A stretch of DNA of 39,688 bases. Source: Cyanobacteriota bacterium. GTDB lineage: Bacteria > Cyanobacteriota > Cyanobacteriia > Pseudanabaenales > Pseudanabaenaceae. The position numbers were made by a program, and so were the translations under genes. The notes under the pieces were generated by a model. The model was given only the letters and a program-made list of their open reading frames with translations, was not told the DNA's origin and did no database searches. Position 1 is the stretch's first letter. Each line of letters opens with the position of its first letter. The DNA lies in NCBI GenBank assembly GCA_025356295.1, contig JANXUJ010000051.1, positions 1 through 39,688 of the forward strand, in the 5' to 3' direction. Shown here one piece after another: positions 18,929 through 27,802 of this stretch.

Positions 18929-19424
18929 GAGCTAATGTTTGAGTTAATACGCTGGCGATCGCTTGTTTTTGCTCGGCATCGTAGCCCCATTTTTTAAAGA
19001 AAGATATATATTCTCCAGCGTTTGTGTTTGCAGATTTCTGCATTTGTAGAGCGATTTCCCGAACTTCTGCCAAATCAACTTTTTTAATTAAAAGTGCAGT
19101 TCGCTTCGCTACGCGATCAGAACCTTGCGCTAGTTCTATATTCTCAGTTCGTTGATGGATAATCGCCATTGCGGTGGACATAGCGAGGTTTTTGACAAGG
19201 AGTTCCGCGATCGCGTTGGGGACAGATTGTAATGCTTTAATAACGCCAGAGTTAGGGGTATCTGCCCATTCGCTAGTTAAGAAGTATACAAAAAAACCTC
19301 GCGCTCCATTTGCTGTTTTTATAAGGGTCGCGATTTCTGATTCTAGTTGCGAGTCATCTAAGTCGCTGCGTGAAAGTAAAGCTTCTGTATAGGCGATCGC
19401 TTCTTCAAAGGTGAGATTTTCCAT
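18921..19424 (-). CDS. Hypothetical protein, all-helical
   Basis: A 167-residue soluble protein I cannot assign to a family. It looks almost wholly alpha-helical, acidic at the N terminus (FEEAIAYTEALLSRSDLDDS), with a central hydrophobic stretch GARGFFVYFLTSEW and no signal peptide or membrane segment. Codon use and the overlap with the DUF309 gene (8 bp) argue it is real. It may be a conserved cyanobacterial protein of unknown function, but that is impression only. Confidence 0.7.
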   Translation of the reverse strand: MENLTFEEAIAYTEALLSRSDLDDSQLESEIATLIKTANGARGFFVYFLTSEWADTPNSGVIKALQSVPNAIAELLVKNLAMSTAMAIIHQRTENIELAQGSDRVAKRTALLIKKVDLAEVREIALQMQKSANTNAGEYISFFKKWGYDAEQKQAIASVLTQTLAHV

Positions 19425-19451
19425 AGTTCGTAGAAGTATTTATTTTAGATT

Positions 19452-20105
19452 TTATGTAATTAAGTCTAGACAATGATTAGGTAAAAAAGCTGTCCAGCCA
19501 TTATCTAACTTGACCCGACAACTCACACTGATGACCTGCTCTACGATCCCTTTATGATTGGCATATTGTTGACGATTGGCATTTACACATACGCGATCGC
19601 CGACTTTAAAACTTTTACTTTTTGTACCTAGCTCTTGCTTGTTATCAGAAACCTTGGGAATAGCAGCTTTCTTTAGGGTTGGAGCAGAATGAAAAGTTAA
19701 GGAAGCCGCTTGCTGTCCATTTATTTGGTAATTGTATCCTCGTCCTTGGATAAGCTGCAAACTACCAATCTGGATAGTTGCTAGACATTGCACAAATCTA
19801 TCTATGGATATTTCCATAGTTTCGGCGAGGTCTTCAAACATGACAGGATAGCTCCAATAGTTCTCACCGACTTGTAAATCGGCTAGTTCTTTCCATGTGT
19901 CAAATAGCTTTTGTCCAAATTGAGATGTTAGATTGTCAACGCGATCGCCATTTGACTTAGGCTCAGAACTAATCGCAGCATTACTAGATGACAAAGTTTC
20001 TAAGGTTTTTAGCAAATCTTGAGCAACGAGATCGCTTGCTTCTGTCCTCGCTCGAAAATATTCGAGAAGCTGCTCAAACAAAGATTCACTAACATTAACA
20101 GCCAT
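19452..20105 (-). CDS. Hypothetical protein with C-terminal KOW/SH3-like domain
   Basis: A 217-residue protein of unknown function when started at the ATG 20103-20105 (MAVNVSESLFEQLLEYF); the frame is open 25 codons further upstream, but those residues look non-coding. The N-terminal part is helical, the middle (residues about 55-150) includes ENYWSYPVMFEDLAETMEIS and LQLIQGRGYNYQINGQ, and the C-terminal 50 residues, from FKVGDRVCVNANRQQYANHK to GWTAFLPNHCLDLI, resemble a KOW or SH3-like barrel found in ribosome- or nucleic-acid-associated proteins. That resemblance is by pattern only. Confidence 0.65.
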   Translation of the reverse strand: MAVNVSESLFEQLLEYFRARTEASDLVAQDLLKTLETLSSSNAAISSEPKSNGDRVDNLTSQFGQKLFDTWKELADLQVGENYWSYPVMFEDLAETMEISIDRFVQCLATIQIGSLQLIQGRGYNYQINGQQAASLTFHSAPTLKKAAIPKVSDNKQELGTKSKSFKVGDRVCVNANRQQYANHKGIVEQVISVSCRVKLDNGWTAFLPNHCLDLIT

Positions 20106-20189
20106 ATGACTACTCGCACTAATTGCCTCAAAAAGCCTAATTAACAACCTAATTATTTGTAGCTTAACAATTACAAGCAAACCTGAATG

Positions 20190-20879
20190 TTAAGTTATGC
20201 CAAGCCCAGTTTGCCAATTTTTGGGTAATGGCTCATTACAAAGCTGATGAATAGCAGTAATCCGCTCAAATAACCAAGGATAGTCACGGCGATAAGCAGG
20301 AATTAAACCTAATGGCGCAAGCAAAGCCGCAGCTGTCAAATCTGCCACACTAAAGCGATCGCCGATCAGATAGCCATCTTGCCAAAATTCACTTAATAGG
20401 GCGATCGCATCGGCAACCTTCTGCGCCGCTCTTTCTGCCGACTTTGCATTAATGCCATATCGTAATCGAATAATTTGGATAGTTAGCAAGCTTATCCAAG
20501 AAGGATCAATTTGTTTGCCCGCGTCAGTAGAGCGAAACTGACAGTAAACAACTCTCGATTCTTTGCCAATTGATTCACCAAAATATGCTTCTAATCTTAG
20601 TGCTTCTTGTTGGTAGGCAGAGTCTTCAAAATAAAGGGGTGGATTTGGCTGATAAATTTCCAAAAACTGAATAATTTCGCTTGATTCAGATACTACAGCA
20701 GGACAGTTTTTTTGTTGAGGTAAGAGGACAGGGACAGTAGTTGAACCTGAAAGTGGTTTGACTCTGAGGATATGCAAAGATGGGGTGAGGTTCTCAACTT
20801 GATAAAAAATTTGCTTATAGCCAAGAGCTAGTCTAGCTTTACGACAATAGTGAGAAGTGCTGAATTGTAATAAAAGCAT
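20190..20879 (-). CDS. Glutathione S-transferase family protein
   Basis: A 229-residue protein with a thioredoxin-like N-terminal domain and a helical C-terminal domain. The start MLLLQFSTSHYCRKARLALG (ATG 20877-20879) is typical of GST strand one and helix one, with Ser7/Ser9 or Cys12 as possible catalytic residues. The cis-proline region is TTVPVLLPQ followed by SESSEIIQFLEIY, the glutathione-gamma-glutamyl site. The C-terminal domain has the N-capping-box-like motif GDRFSVADLTAAALLAPLG. An upstream in-frame ATG at 20943-20945 adds 22 non-family residues. Substrate unknown. Divergent from the next gene. Confidence 0.8.
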   Translation of the reverse strand: MLLLQFSTSHYCRKARLALGYKQIFYQVENLTPSLHILRVKPLSGSTTVPVLLPQQKNCPAVVSESSEIIQFLEIYQPNPPLYFEDSAYQQEALRLEAYFGESIGKESRVVYCQFRSTDAGKQIDPSWISLLTIQIIRLRYGINAKSAERAAQKVADAIALLSEFWQDGYLIGDRFSVADLTAAALLAPLGLIPAYRRDYPWLFERITAIHQLCNEPLPKNWQTGLGIT

Positions 20880-20950
20880 GGTTGTTAGGCAATAAGTCGA
20901 GCAAAGTAGTAGATCATATGATATAGTCGCATCTAAATTTTTCACAGTCT

Positions 20951-21685
20951 ATGGTGCGGTCGCCTATGCAAGCCAACACGGTTCTTAAACCCACAACTTC
21001 TGGTTATCAGGCTTCAGTACCTGTGACGGTGTACCGAGAGCTAGCAGCGGAGTTGCAATCTTCTCAAGCAAAGTTATCCTTTTTTCAGTTGCAAAATGAG
21101 CAGCTGACTAAGCAAAATCAAATGCTACTGCAAGAGTTTGAAGCGATCGCGCAATCCACAGATCGCGTTCAGTCGATTCTCACGCAGTCAAATTTGCCCG
21201 ATGCCAAGTTATCAGAAGTTTTAGCAGGTATTCGCGCCGCTTCCCAAGTTAATACTGCACCATCTAGAGGTAATCCCCAGCCTCAAGGTCGCCCTCCTGC
21301 ATCTAAGCCCCGTCCTACTGATAAACCAGCGACAGCTAGCTCTCGCAAGGTTGCCGTACAACAGACAACTAATGCGATTCAAGAGGCGATCTCTAGAGCT
21401 AGACAACTTGCCCATGAGTCATCGCCTCAAGCGTTAGAGCAGCCTATTGTCGGTGAGACTTTATATTACGATAGCTCTTTTGCTGTTTTTGATACTCTAG
21501 CGCCACCTGCACCTAAGTTAGAAATCCGTGAAGAAGTATCTTCTCGACCGCTTCGCACTGAGTCTATAGAAAGCTCAAAAGAAGCGTCTGGACTGAGTGG
21601 TTGGGTATTGACTGTCACAATTGTGGCGATCGTGCTGACCTCTTTTGGTGCGGGCTATTTGTTGATGCGCCCATTTGTGAAATAA
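20951..21685 (+). CDS. Coiled-coil protein with single C-terminal membrane segment
   Basis: A 244-residue protein of unknown function. A heptad-like helix rich in Glu, Gln, Leu runs over about residues 28-75 (YRELAAELQSSQAKLSFFQL, then EQLTKQNQMLLQEFEAI). Residues 100-135 are Pro/Arg/Ser-rich and likely disordered. One hydrophobic segment near the C terminus (WVLTVTIVAIVLTSFGAGYL, about residues 217-236) is followed by only a few residues, so the protein is predicted to be tail-anchored with a cytoplasmic coiled coil. An alternative ATG at 20966 (MQANTVLKP) is possible; neither start has a clear ribosome-binding site. Ends before a strong hairpin at 21726-21766. Confidence 0.75.
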   Translation: MVRSPMQANTVLKPTTSGYQASVPVTVYRELAAELQSSQAKLSFFQLQNEQLTKQNQMLLQEFEAIAQSTDRVQSILTQSNLPDAKLSEVLAGIRAASQVNTAPSRGNPQPQGRPPASKPRPTDKPATASSRKVAVQQTTNAIQEAISRARQLAHESSPQALEQPIVGETLYYDSSFAVFDTLAPPAPKLEIREEVSSRPLRTESIESSKEASGLSGWVLTVTIVAIVLTSFGAGYLLMRPFVK

Positions 21686-21725
21686 GAAGTAAGACATAGC
21701 TCTCACTCGCAAAAATCAAAAACAA

Positions 21726-21766
21726 CCAAAAATAAAGGCGGCGCAAAGCGCCGCCTTTATTTTTGG
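21726..21766 (+). terminator. Hairpin terminator after the coiled-coil gene
   Basis: Perfect 18-bp inverted repeat (21726-21743 and 21749-21766) with loop CAAAG. The top of the stem is GC-rich (GGCGGCG/CGCCGCC) and the base pairs an A-rich arm with ATTTTT, giving an intrinsic terminator form. It separates the coiled-coil gene from the solute-binding protein 30 bp downstream. Confidence 0.85.
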
Positions 21767-21795
21767 TAAAGTGGAGAAGATGTTTTTAAAGATGT

Positions 21796-22878
21796 ATGGA
21801 TAGGCGTAAGTTTTTGGTTTTTGGTGGTGCAGCGATCGCATCTATCGGGGGATGTCAATTATCAAATCCTTTCGATCAACGCGATCGCTTACGGATATCG
21901 GGTTTGCTAGGTGCGATTCCTAGTAAAGTTATTAACCAATTTGAGGCTACGTCTCAAAAAAAGATAGAATTTAAAGCTGAGAATTTACCTTCTAAACTTT
22001 GGCAAGAACTGCAAAATTATCCCACCAACAATAAAGACAAGGCTCCAAATCTGACCAGCATTGGTGATAGTTGGCTGGATATAGCGATCGCTAATTCATT
22101 GATTCAGCCGATCACGCCCAATTTACTGGAAAAAATTCCCCAATGGCAAAAACTTGCTCCCATCTGGCAGCAAAGCGTGACTCGCAATAATCAGGTATGG
22201 GGAATTCCCTATCGGTGGGGAGCAACGGCGATCGTTTATCGAGGTGACAAATTAAAATTTGAGATTAAGCAATGGTCTGACCTCTGGCGATCGGAACTCA
22301 AACAGAAAATCACATTGCCAGATGATGCAAGGGAAGTAATCGGTTTAGTATTAAAAAAAATGGGGCAATCCTATCAACAAGAAAACTTAGCCGCAAATCA
22401 GGATATTGCCACGCTTACTCAAGAGCTCAAAAGTTTAAATTCACAAGTTTTAACTTATACATCGGATAATTATTTGCAGTCACTGCTTGCTGACGATACG
22501 CTAGCGGCGGTGGGATGGACAAGCGATATGTATAAAGCCAAAAAACTAAATCCCAATCTCAAAGTGGTAATCCCTCAAGACGGAACCGCACTCTGGAGTG
22601 ATATTTGGGTAATTCCCAAAGGTGAAGTAGCGATCGCGGCGGCAGAATGGATGAATTTTTGTCTTACCCCTGCGATCACAGCGCAGATTACATCTTTGAC
22701 TGATGCAGTCAGCACCTCAAGCGAATTAGATCAAGTTCCAGCCAGCGTCAAATCTGATCCCATCAAATTTTTCTCACCTGATATTCTCGCTAAGAGTGAA
22801 TTAATATCACCTCTATCTGCGTCAGCACTGCTGCAATATAAAGATATTTGGACAAAGCTGAGATCGAGAACACTATAA
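21796..22878 (+). CDS. Tat-type lipoprotein, ABC solute-binding protein (PotD/spermidine-putrescine-like)
   Basis: A 360-residue extracytoplasmic solute-binding protein. The signal has a twin-arginine start (DRRKFLVFGG, Arg3-Arg4) and a lipobox IGGC with Cys20, so a folded or cofactor-assisted export and lipid anchoring are likely. The mature part shows the type-2 periplasmic binding fold of the polyamine/iron/thiamine group: ISGLLGAIPSKVINQFEATS, DSWLDIAIANSLIQPI, IPYRWGATAIVYRGDKL and LAAVGWTSDMYKA. No permease or ATPase gene is adjacent, so the ligand is not fixed by context. Polyamine is a family-based guess only. Confidence 0.82.
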   Translation: MDRRKFLVFGGAAIASIGGCQLSNPFDQRDRLRISGLLGAIPSKVINQFEATSQKKIEFKAENLPSKLWQELQNYPTNNKDKAPNLTSIGDSWLDIAIANSLIQPITPNLLEKIPQWQKLAPIWQQSVTRNNQVWGIPYRWGATAIVYRGDKLKFEIKQWSDLWRSELKQKITLPDDAREVIGLVLKKMGQSYQQENLAANQDIATLTQELKSLNSQVLTYTSDNYLQSLLADDTLAAVGWTSDMYKAKKLNPNLKVVIPQDGTALWSDIWVIPKGEVAIAAAEWMNFCLTPAITAQITSLTDAVSTSSELDQVPASVKSDPIKFFSPDILAKSELISPLSASALLQYKDIWTKLRSRTL

Positions 22879-22931
22879 ACAGCAGTAGCCCTGCATTCAA
22901 GTTCTTGGTTTATTTGCTATGAATTATTTTG

Positions 22932-23996
22932 CTATGGATTGTAGGGATAGTTATAATCGCTACGTTTACGCCATTCAATCTCGTTGTTTACAGCTTTAAT
23001 CAAACATTCTTCTACAATAAAGGGAGCATTGCGCCAAATAATATCATCACGCTGCAAAATCCAGCTAACTTGGGCGATCGCTTCTTCTACCTCGGCTTCA
23101 AAACGAGCTAGTGGTAATGGGGATTTTGCTAATTTGGGAGCCTCTACACAAACAGCGATCGCCTCTTTTAACACCGCCACAACCTCTTTGCCATAGACTT
23201 CTAGCGCTCGTTGTCTCAACGATTTAAAACCATTGCCTGAAGTCGCGTACATTGTGGGCAACCGATTTAATACATAGGCAGTAGTTTCACCCAAATCAAT
23301 AGTCTCAGCGATCGCGGGATGTAACTTTTGGATTTGATGATACGCCAGTGACAGTACTAATTTTTCTAGGACATTACTAAACTGATAGTTTGCCTGCACC
23401 ATATAAGTCTGAAAGTCTTTGGCTTTCTGATCATCTTTATCCAAACTAGATATGGATGTCTCTACTTGTCTGCCTTTCCAAGAAATTTCAGGTGGCTTGC
23501 GATCAAAAGCTGTTTCATCTTTTCCTGAAAGTGCTTCTTTCCTTCCTGTATGAATGTATGTATTACTCACCGCACTTTTGAGCTTGATCGTAATTAATGC
23601 GTTTTCTAGAGCCGTGGGAATATCTTGCCAAGTAGCATTTTCTGCACCCAAGAGTTGTTGCAGAGACATTAGCGATCGCGCATGACTGGCGACTTCTTGC
23701 GATGGCAATGGACTAGAGTCTCTCAATGCATCAGGTTTGACACTGACCAGTGCGCGGCGAACTGTGGACTCTATCTGCGATCTCATTTCAGTTACAGCTT
23801 TTTGGCGCTGTCTGACCCATCCTGCTTTTGAAGTTGCATACATCGGCGGGAGACGATTTAGAGCATATGCAGCAACTTCACTTAAATTAATTTGGTTACA
23901 GCGATATTGTGGTAATCGCGAAATTTGTAGGTCAATTTCCGCGATTATCAATTCTTCGATTGCATTTTTGCAGCTTTGCATATCGAGCCGTTCCAA
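22932..23996 (-). CDS. Tandem-duplicated ComFB family protein
   Basis: A 354-residue protein with two ComFB (late competence development ComFB) units. Unit one covers residues 11-86 and has AYALNRLPPMYATSKAGWVR; unit two covers 208-283 and has AYVLNRLPTMYATSGNGFKS. The two 76-residue blocks align without gaps, and similarity continues through SPLP and a Trp-centred helix (TWQD / IWRN) to about residues 145 and 345, so the whole gene looks like an internal duplication with a charged linker at about 150-200. ComFB-like proteins in cyanobacteria have been reported as cyclic-dinucleotide receptors linked to motility, competence or cell size; binding here is inference. An alternative ATG lies at residue 6. 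It stands alone, convergent with the solute-binding gene and divergent from secA. Confidence 0.85.
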   Translation of the reverse strand: MERLDMQSCKNAIEELIIAEIDLQISRLPQYRCNQINLSEVAAYALNRLPPMYATSKAGWVRQRQKAVTEMRSQIESTVRRALVSVKPDALRDSSPLPSQEVASHARSLMSLQQLLGAENATWQDIPTALENALITIKLKSAVSNTYIHTGRKEALSGKDETAFDRKPPEISWKGRQVETSISSLDKDDQKAKDFQTYMVQANYQFSNVLEKLVLSLAYHQIQKLHPAIAETIDLGETTAYVLNRLPTMYATSGNGFKSLRQRALEVYGKEVVAVLKEAIAVCVEAPKLAKSPLPLARFEAEVEEAIAQVSWILQRDDIIWRNAPFIVEECLIKAVNNEIEWRKRSDYNYPYNP

Positions 23997-24030
23997 ACCT
24001 AATTTGAAATTTGATATTTATATCTAATCT

Positions 24031-24055
24031 TAGAAATTTTAGAAATTTTAGATTT
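24031..24055. repeat. Short AT-rich tandem repeat upstream of secA
   Basis: TAGAAATTT occurs twice in tandem (24031-24039, 24040-24048), followed by a shortened TAGATTT copy, with TTAGATTT again at about 24060. It lies in the 192-bp divergent region between the ComFB gene and secA. No function is apparent; it could simply be AT-rich spacer. Confidence 0.5.
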
Positions 24056-24188
24056 CGTCTTAGATTTCAAAGTATTCAGCCATTATATAGCGATCGCCTT
24101 ACAGTCGAGTAATATGTAATGTATAGTCCAAAATCGTATTAAATATCACGTTTGGCGCAATTCCCTGTTTTAAATGCATTCGGTAGCT

Positions 24189-26999
24189 ATGTTTAACCTA
24201 AAAAACCTGATTGGCGATCCTAACAAGCGCAAGCTCGACAAAATCCGTCCCAACGTGGCTCTCATTAACTCTCTAGCCCCAGACTTGGCGGCGCTTAGCG
24301 ATCGCGAATTGCAAGCAAAAACAGCAGAATTTAAACAGCGGCTAGAGCAAGGCGAGCCACTTGATGAATTACTGCCAGAATCTTTTGCGGTTGTGCGTGA
24401 AGCCGCTACCCGCGTTTTGGGCCTACGTCATTATGACGTGCAGATGCTGGGTGGCATGATCTTGCATCGTGGCGAAATTGCCGAAATGAAGACAGGGGAA
24501 GGCAAAACTCTGGTGGCAACATTACCTAGCTATCTCAACGCTCTCTCAGGTAAAGGCGTTCATGTAGTTACGGTTAATGATTATCTGGCTCGGCGTGACG
24601 CAGAATGGATGGGGCAAGTACATCGATTTTTGGGAATGTCGGTGGGCTTGATCCAAAACTCGATGGAGCCATTTGAGCGGCGTAAAAACTACGGCTGTGA
24701 CATTACTTACGCCACCAATAGTGAGCTTGGTTTTGACTACTTGCGTGACAACATGGCGACCAGCATTGAAGAAGTAGTGCAGCGTCCGTTTAACTTTTGT
24801 GTGATTGATGAAGTTGACTCGATCTTGATTGACGAAGCGCGTACACCGTTGATTATTTCAGGCATGGTCGAGCGTCCCACCGAGAAATATATCGGCGCGG
24901 TGACGATCGCTGCCCAAATGCAGCCAGAAACCCATTATGAAGTAGACGAAAAACAGCGCAACGTGGTCATGACCGATGAAGGTTTTGAGCTTGCCGAAAA
25001 TCTGCTTGGTGTCACCGATTTATTTGATCAAGCTGATCCTTGGGCGCACTATGTGTTTAATGCACTTAAGGCAAAAGAATTATTCTTGCGGGATGTAAAT
25101 TACATCGTGCGTGATGGTGAAGTGACAATTGTCGATGAGTTTACAGGGCGGGTGATGCCAGGGCGGCGCTGGAGTGATGGTTTGCATCAGGCGATCGAGG
25201 CAAAAGAAGGAACGGCGATCGAAAATGAAACCCAAACCCTTGCCACGATTACTTATCAAAACTTCTTCCTGCTCTATCCTAAACTCGGTGGCATGACTGG
25301 TACAGCCAAAACCGAAGAAGCGGAACTAGGCAAAATCTATAACCTCGAAGTCACGACCATGCCCACTAACCAAAAAAGTGGACGCGGTGACTGGTCAGAT
25401 GTGGTTTACAAAACTGAAGCTGCAAAATGGCGCGCCGTTGCCGAAGAATGTCGCGAGATGCATGAGTCAGGTCGTCCTGTGCTAATTGGCACAACCAGCG
25501 TAGAAAAATCTGAAGTCCTAGCACGATTGCTGATTGAAAAAGACATTCCGCACAATCTATTGAATGCGAAGCCAGAGAACGTGGAGCGTGAAGCAGAAAT
25601 CGTGGCTCAAGCTGGTCGCAAAGGCTCAATCACGATCGCCACCAACATGGCGGGTCGTGGTACGGATATTATCCTCGGTGGGAATGCTGACTATATGGCG
25701 CGTCTGAAGGTGCGTGAAAATTTCATGCCGCAAATCGTGCGTCCTGAAGATGACGGCGACTTCACCAATGAAGGTCAGCGGATGTTTGGCGATCGCCCTC
25801 AAAAAGGACAAGGCTTTGGCGAGATATCCGAAGGCAAAAAGATCAAGACTTGGAATGTATCTGACAGTTTATACCCCTGCGAACTTTCTAAAGATGCGCA
25901 AACTTTATTAAAAGAAGCAGTTGATTTTGCAGTTAGCAGTCTCGGTCGCATGAGCCAATCAGAACTAGAAGCGGAAGAAATGATTGCAGTAGCTTCTGAG
26001 AAAGCCCCCACTGAGGATCAAGTAATCCAAAAATTGCGAGACGCTTTTGTGACAATTAAGCGTGAATATGAAGCAGTGACTGATGCTGAGCATGAGCAAG
26101 TAACGACACTAGGCGGATTACATGTGATCGGTACGGAACGTCATGAGTCACGCCGTGTTGACAACCAGTTGCGCGGTCGTTGCGGTCGTCAGGGCGACCC
26201 TGGTTCCACGCGATTTTTCCTGAGTCTCGAAGATAACCTGATGCGGATTTTTGCGGGCGATCGCGTGGCTGGACTGATGAATGCTTTCCGCGTAGAAGAA
26301 GATATGCCGATTAGCTCAGGAATGTTAACTAGCGCTCTTGAGAACGCTCAGAAAAAAGTCGAGACTTACTATTACGATATCCGTAAACAAGTCTTTGAAT
26401 ATGACGAGGTGATGAACAATCAGCGCCGCGCTATTTATGCTGAGCGCCGCCGTGTGCTAGAAGGTGAAAACTTACGCGATCGCGTGATCGAGTATGCCGA
26501 ACGGACAATGGATGATATCGTTAATGCCTATGTCAATCCCGAACTTCCACCCGAAGAATGGAATCTCCCCGCAATGGTAAAAAAGGTTAAGGAATTTGTA
26601 AATCTCTTACAAGACCTTGAGCCAGAACAGCTTGATGATATGTTCTTGCCAGAGATGCAAGCATTTTTGCGTGAAGAAGTCCGCCGTGCTTATGAAATTA
26701 AAGAAGCACAAGTGGAAGTCTTGCAAGCTGGCTTGATGCGCCAAGCTGAGCGATTTTTTATCTTGCAGCGCATCGATGCACTCTGGCGTGATCATCTCCA
26801 AGGAATGGAGTCTTTGCGTGAGTCAGTTGGTTTGCGTGGCTATGGACAAAAAGACCCATTGATTGAATATAAGAGCGAAGGTTACGAAATCTTTTTAGAT
26901 ATGATGACCCAAATCCGCCGTGATGTTGTTTACTCGCTATTCGAGTTCGATCCGCGACCACAATCACAACCTGAGACTATCGAAGCTGAATTTGTTTAG
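24189..26999 (+). CDS. secA: Protein translocase ATPase SecA
   Basis: A 936-residue motor ATPase that drives preproteins through SecYEG (secY lies at 3825-5165). The start [20 protein letters not shown] is family-like; an ATG 15 bp upstream is in frame. Walker A is [16 protein letters not shown] near residue 105, the DEAD-like Walker B is [20 protein letters not shown] near residue 210, and motif VI contains [20 protein letters not shown]. The long insert after [19 protein letters not shown] is typical of cyanobacterial and chloroplast SecA. The C-terminal Cys-rich zinc domain of enterobacterial SecA is absent; the protein ends [15 protein letters not shown]. Confidence 0.97.
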   Translation: MFNLKNLIGDPNKRKLDKIRPNVALINSLAPDLAALSDRELQAKTAEFKQRLEQGEPLDELLPESFAVVREAATRVLGLRHYDVQMLGGMILHRGEIAEMKTGEGKTLVATLPSYLNALSGKGVHVVTVNDYLARRDAEWMGQVHRFLGMSVGLIQNSMEPFERRKNYGCDITYATNSELGFDYLRDNMATSIEEVVQRPFNFCVIDEVDSILIDEARTPLIISGMVERPTEKYIGAVTIAAQMQPETHYEVDEKQRNVVMTDEGFELAENLLGVTDLFDQADPWAHYVFNALKAKELFLRDVNYIVRDGEVTIVDEFTGRVMPGRRWSDGLHQAIEAKEGTAIENETQTLATITYQNFFLLYPKLGGMTGTAKTEEAELGKIYNLEVTTMPTNQKSGRGDWSDVVYKTEAAKWRAVAEECREMHESGRPVLIGTTSVEKSEVLARLLIEKDIPHNLLNAKPENVEREAEIVAQAGRKGSITIATNMAGRGTDIILGGNADYMARLKVRENFMPQIVRPEDDGDFTNEGQRMFGDRPQKGQGFGEISEGKKIKTWNVSDSLYPCELSKDAQTLLKEAVDFAVSSLGRMSQSELEAEEMIAVASEKAPTEDQVIQKLRDAFVTIKREYEAVTDAEHEQVTTLGGLHVIGTERHESRRVDNQLRGRCGRQGDPGSTRFFLSLEDNLMRIFAGDRVAGLMNAFRVEEDMPISSGMLTSALENAQKKVETYYYDIRKQVFEYDEVMNNQRRAIYAERRRVLEGENLRDRVIEYAERTMDDIVNAYVNPELPPEEWNLPAMVKKVKEFVNLLQDLEPEQLDDMFLPEMQAFLREEVRRAYEIKEAQVEVLQAGLMRQAERFFILQRIDALWRDHLQGMESLRESVGLRGYGQKDPLIEYKSEGYEIFLDMMTQIRRDVVYSLFEFDPRPQSQPETIEAEFV

Positions 27000-27012
27000 T
27001 AGGCTCTTTACT

Positions 27013-27065
27013 AATCTAGGAGAAGTAAAGGCAACGTTTTACGTTGCCTTTACTTCTCCTAGATT
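27013..27065. terminator. Perfect 25-bp hairpin between convergent secA and ureF
   Basis: Arms 27013-27037 and 27041-27065 are exact reverse complements around a TTT loop. The core is AAAGGCAACG/CGTTGCCTTT. One arm starts 14 bp after the secA stop and the other reaches the ureF stop codon. It is probably a shared intrinsic terminator for the two converging genes, although it lacks a long U-tract outside the stem. Confidence 0.8.
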
Positions 27066-27802
27066 TAACTACGAAATAGTCTAGAGTATTGGGTCTCGTG
27101 ATTAGCGCAAGCTAAACTTACTCCCCAACCACACCATTCCAATTCGTTATCTAAACGTTGTAGTGCAGATTGAGAACCCTGTAAAATATCAGCACTTAAA
27201 CTAAATATGATTTTTTGTCCAGTCGTTTGCCCAAAAGGTACGGCTCTAACTGCGGCACTAACCAAATTAGATAACCAGCTATAGATGTAGCCAATTATTG
27301 TATTGTTAGCATCAATCTCTAAACTCGCAGCAACAATCCCAAAAGCGATCGCATAGTTACAACCTTTTCCCTGCGAGTTCTCTTTGGCTTTTGGCAAAGA
27401 CTCACTCACTTCTTGTTTGGACTTGATCATTAATTGTTTAGATTGGCTATCTGGAAGTTGACACCATAATTTCATTAATGATTGTCCCATTTGCCAACTC
27501 GCTAAACGAACTTCCTCACTCTCTCTTGTCGCCGAAAGCCAGTTATTCCAATAGTTTAAACTAGGCAAGTCTCCTCTGAGCATAGCTTGATGGGCGCGAA
27601 ATGCGATCGCCGCTTCATTAGTAATAAATCCCAAACCCAACTCTTTCTTTATCCAATCATATAGATCAGACTCAGTTTGGATAATCCCTGTACTACATAG
27701 ATATTCTATACCTTCAGAATAGCTATAAGCGCCTACTGGCAAAGCTGGACTGGTCAGTTGCAGTAGGCGTAATAATTGTAGAAAGTCTGGATTAATGATC
27801 AT
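27065..27802 (-). CDS. ureF: Urease accessory protein UreF
   Basis: A 245-residue helical chaperone that, with UreD and UreG, delivers nickel to apo-urease and gates UreG GTPase activity. Family motifs: LLQLTSPALPVGAYSYSEGI at residues 13-32, the FITNEAAIAFRAH region, and the C-terminal LVSAAVRAVPFGQTTGQKII. Between the LWCQLPDS helix and the conserved GCNYAIAFG there is an acidic/lysine-rich stretch (about 119-146) that looks longer than usual. The ATG overlaps the end of ureE by 11 bp. Confidence 0.92.
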   Translation of the reverse strand: MIINPDFLQLLRLLQLTSPALPVGAYSYSEGIEYLCSTGIIQTESDLYDWIKKELGLGFITNEAAIAFRAHQAMLRGDLPSLNYWNNWLSATRESEEVRLASWQMGQSLMKLWCQLPDSQSKQLMIKSKQEVSESLPKAKENSQGKGCNYAIAFGIVAASLEIDANNTIIGYIYSWLSNLVSAAVRAVPFGQTTGQKIIFSLSADILQGSQSALQRLDNELEWCGWGVSLACANHETQYSRLFRS

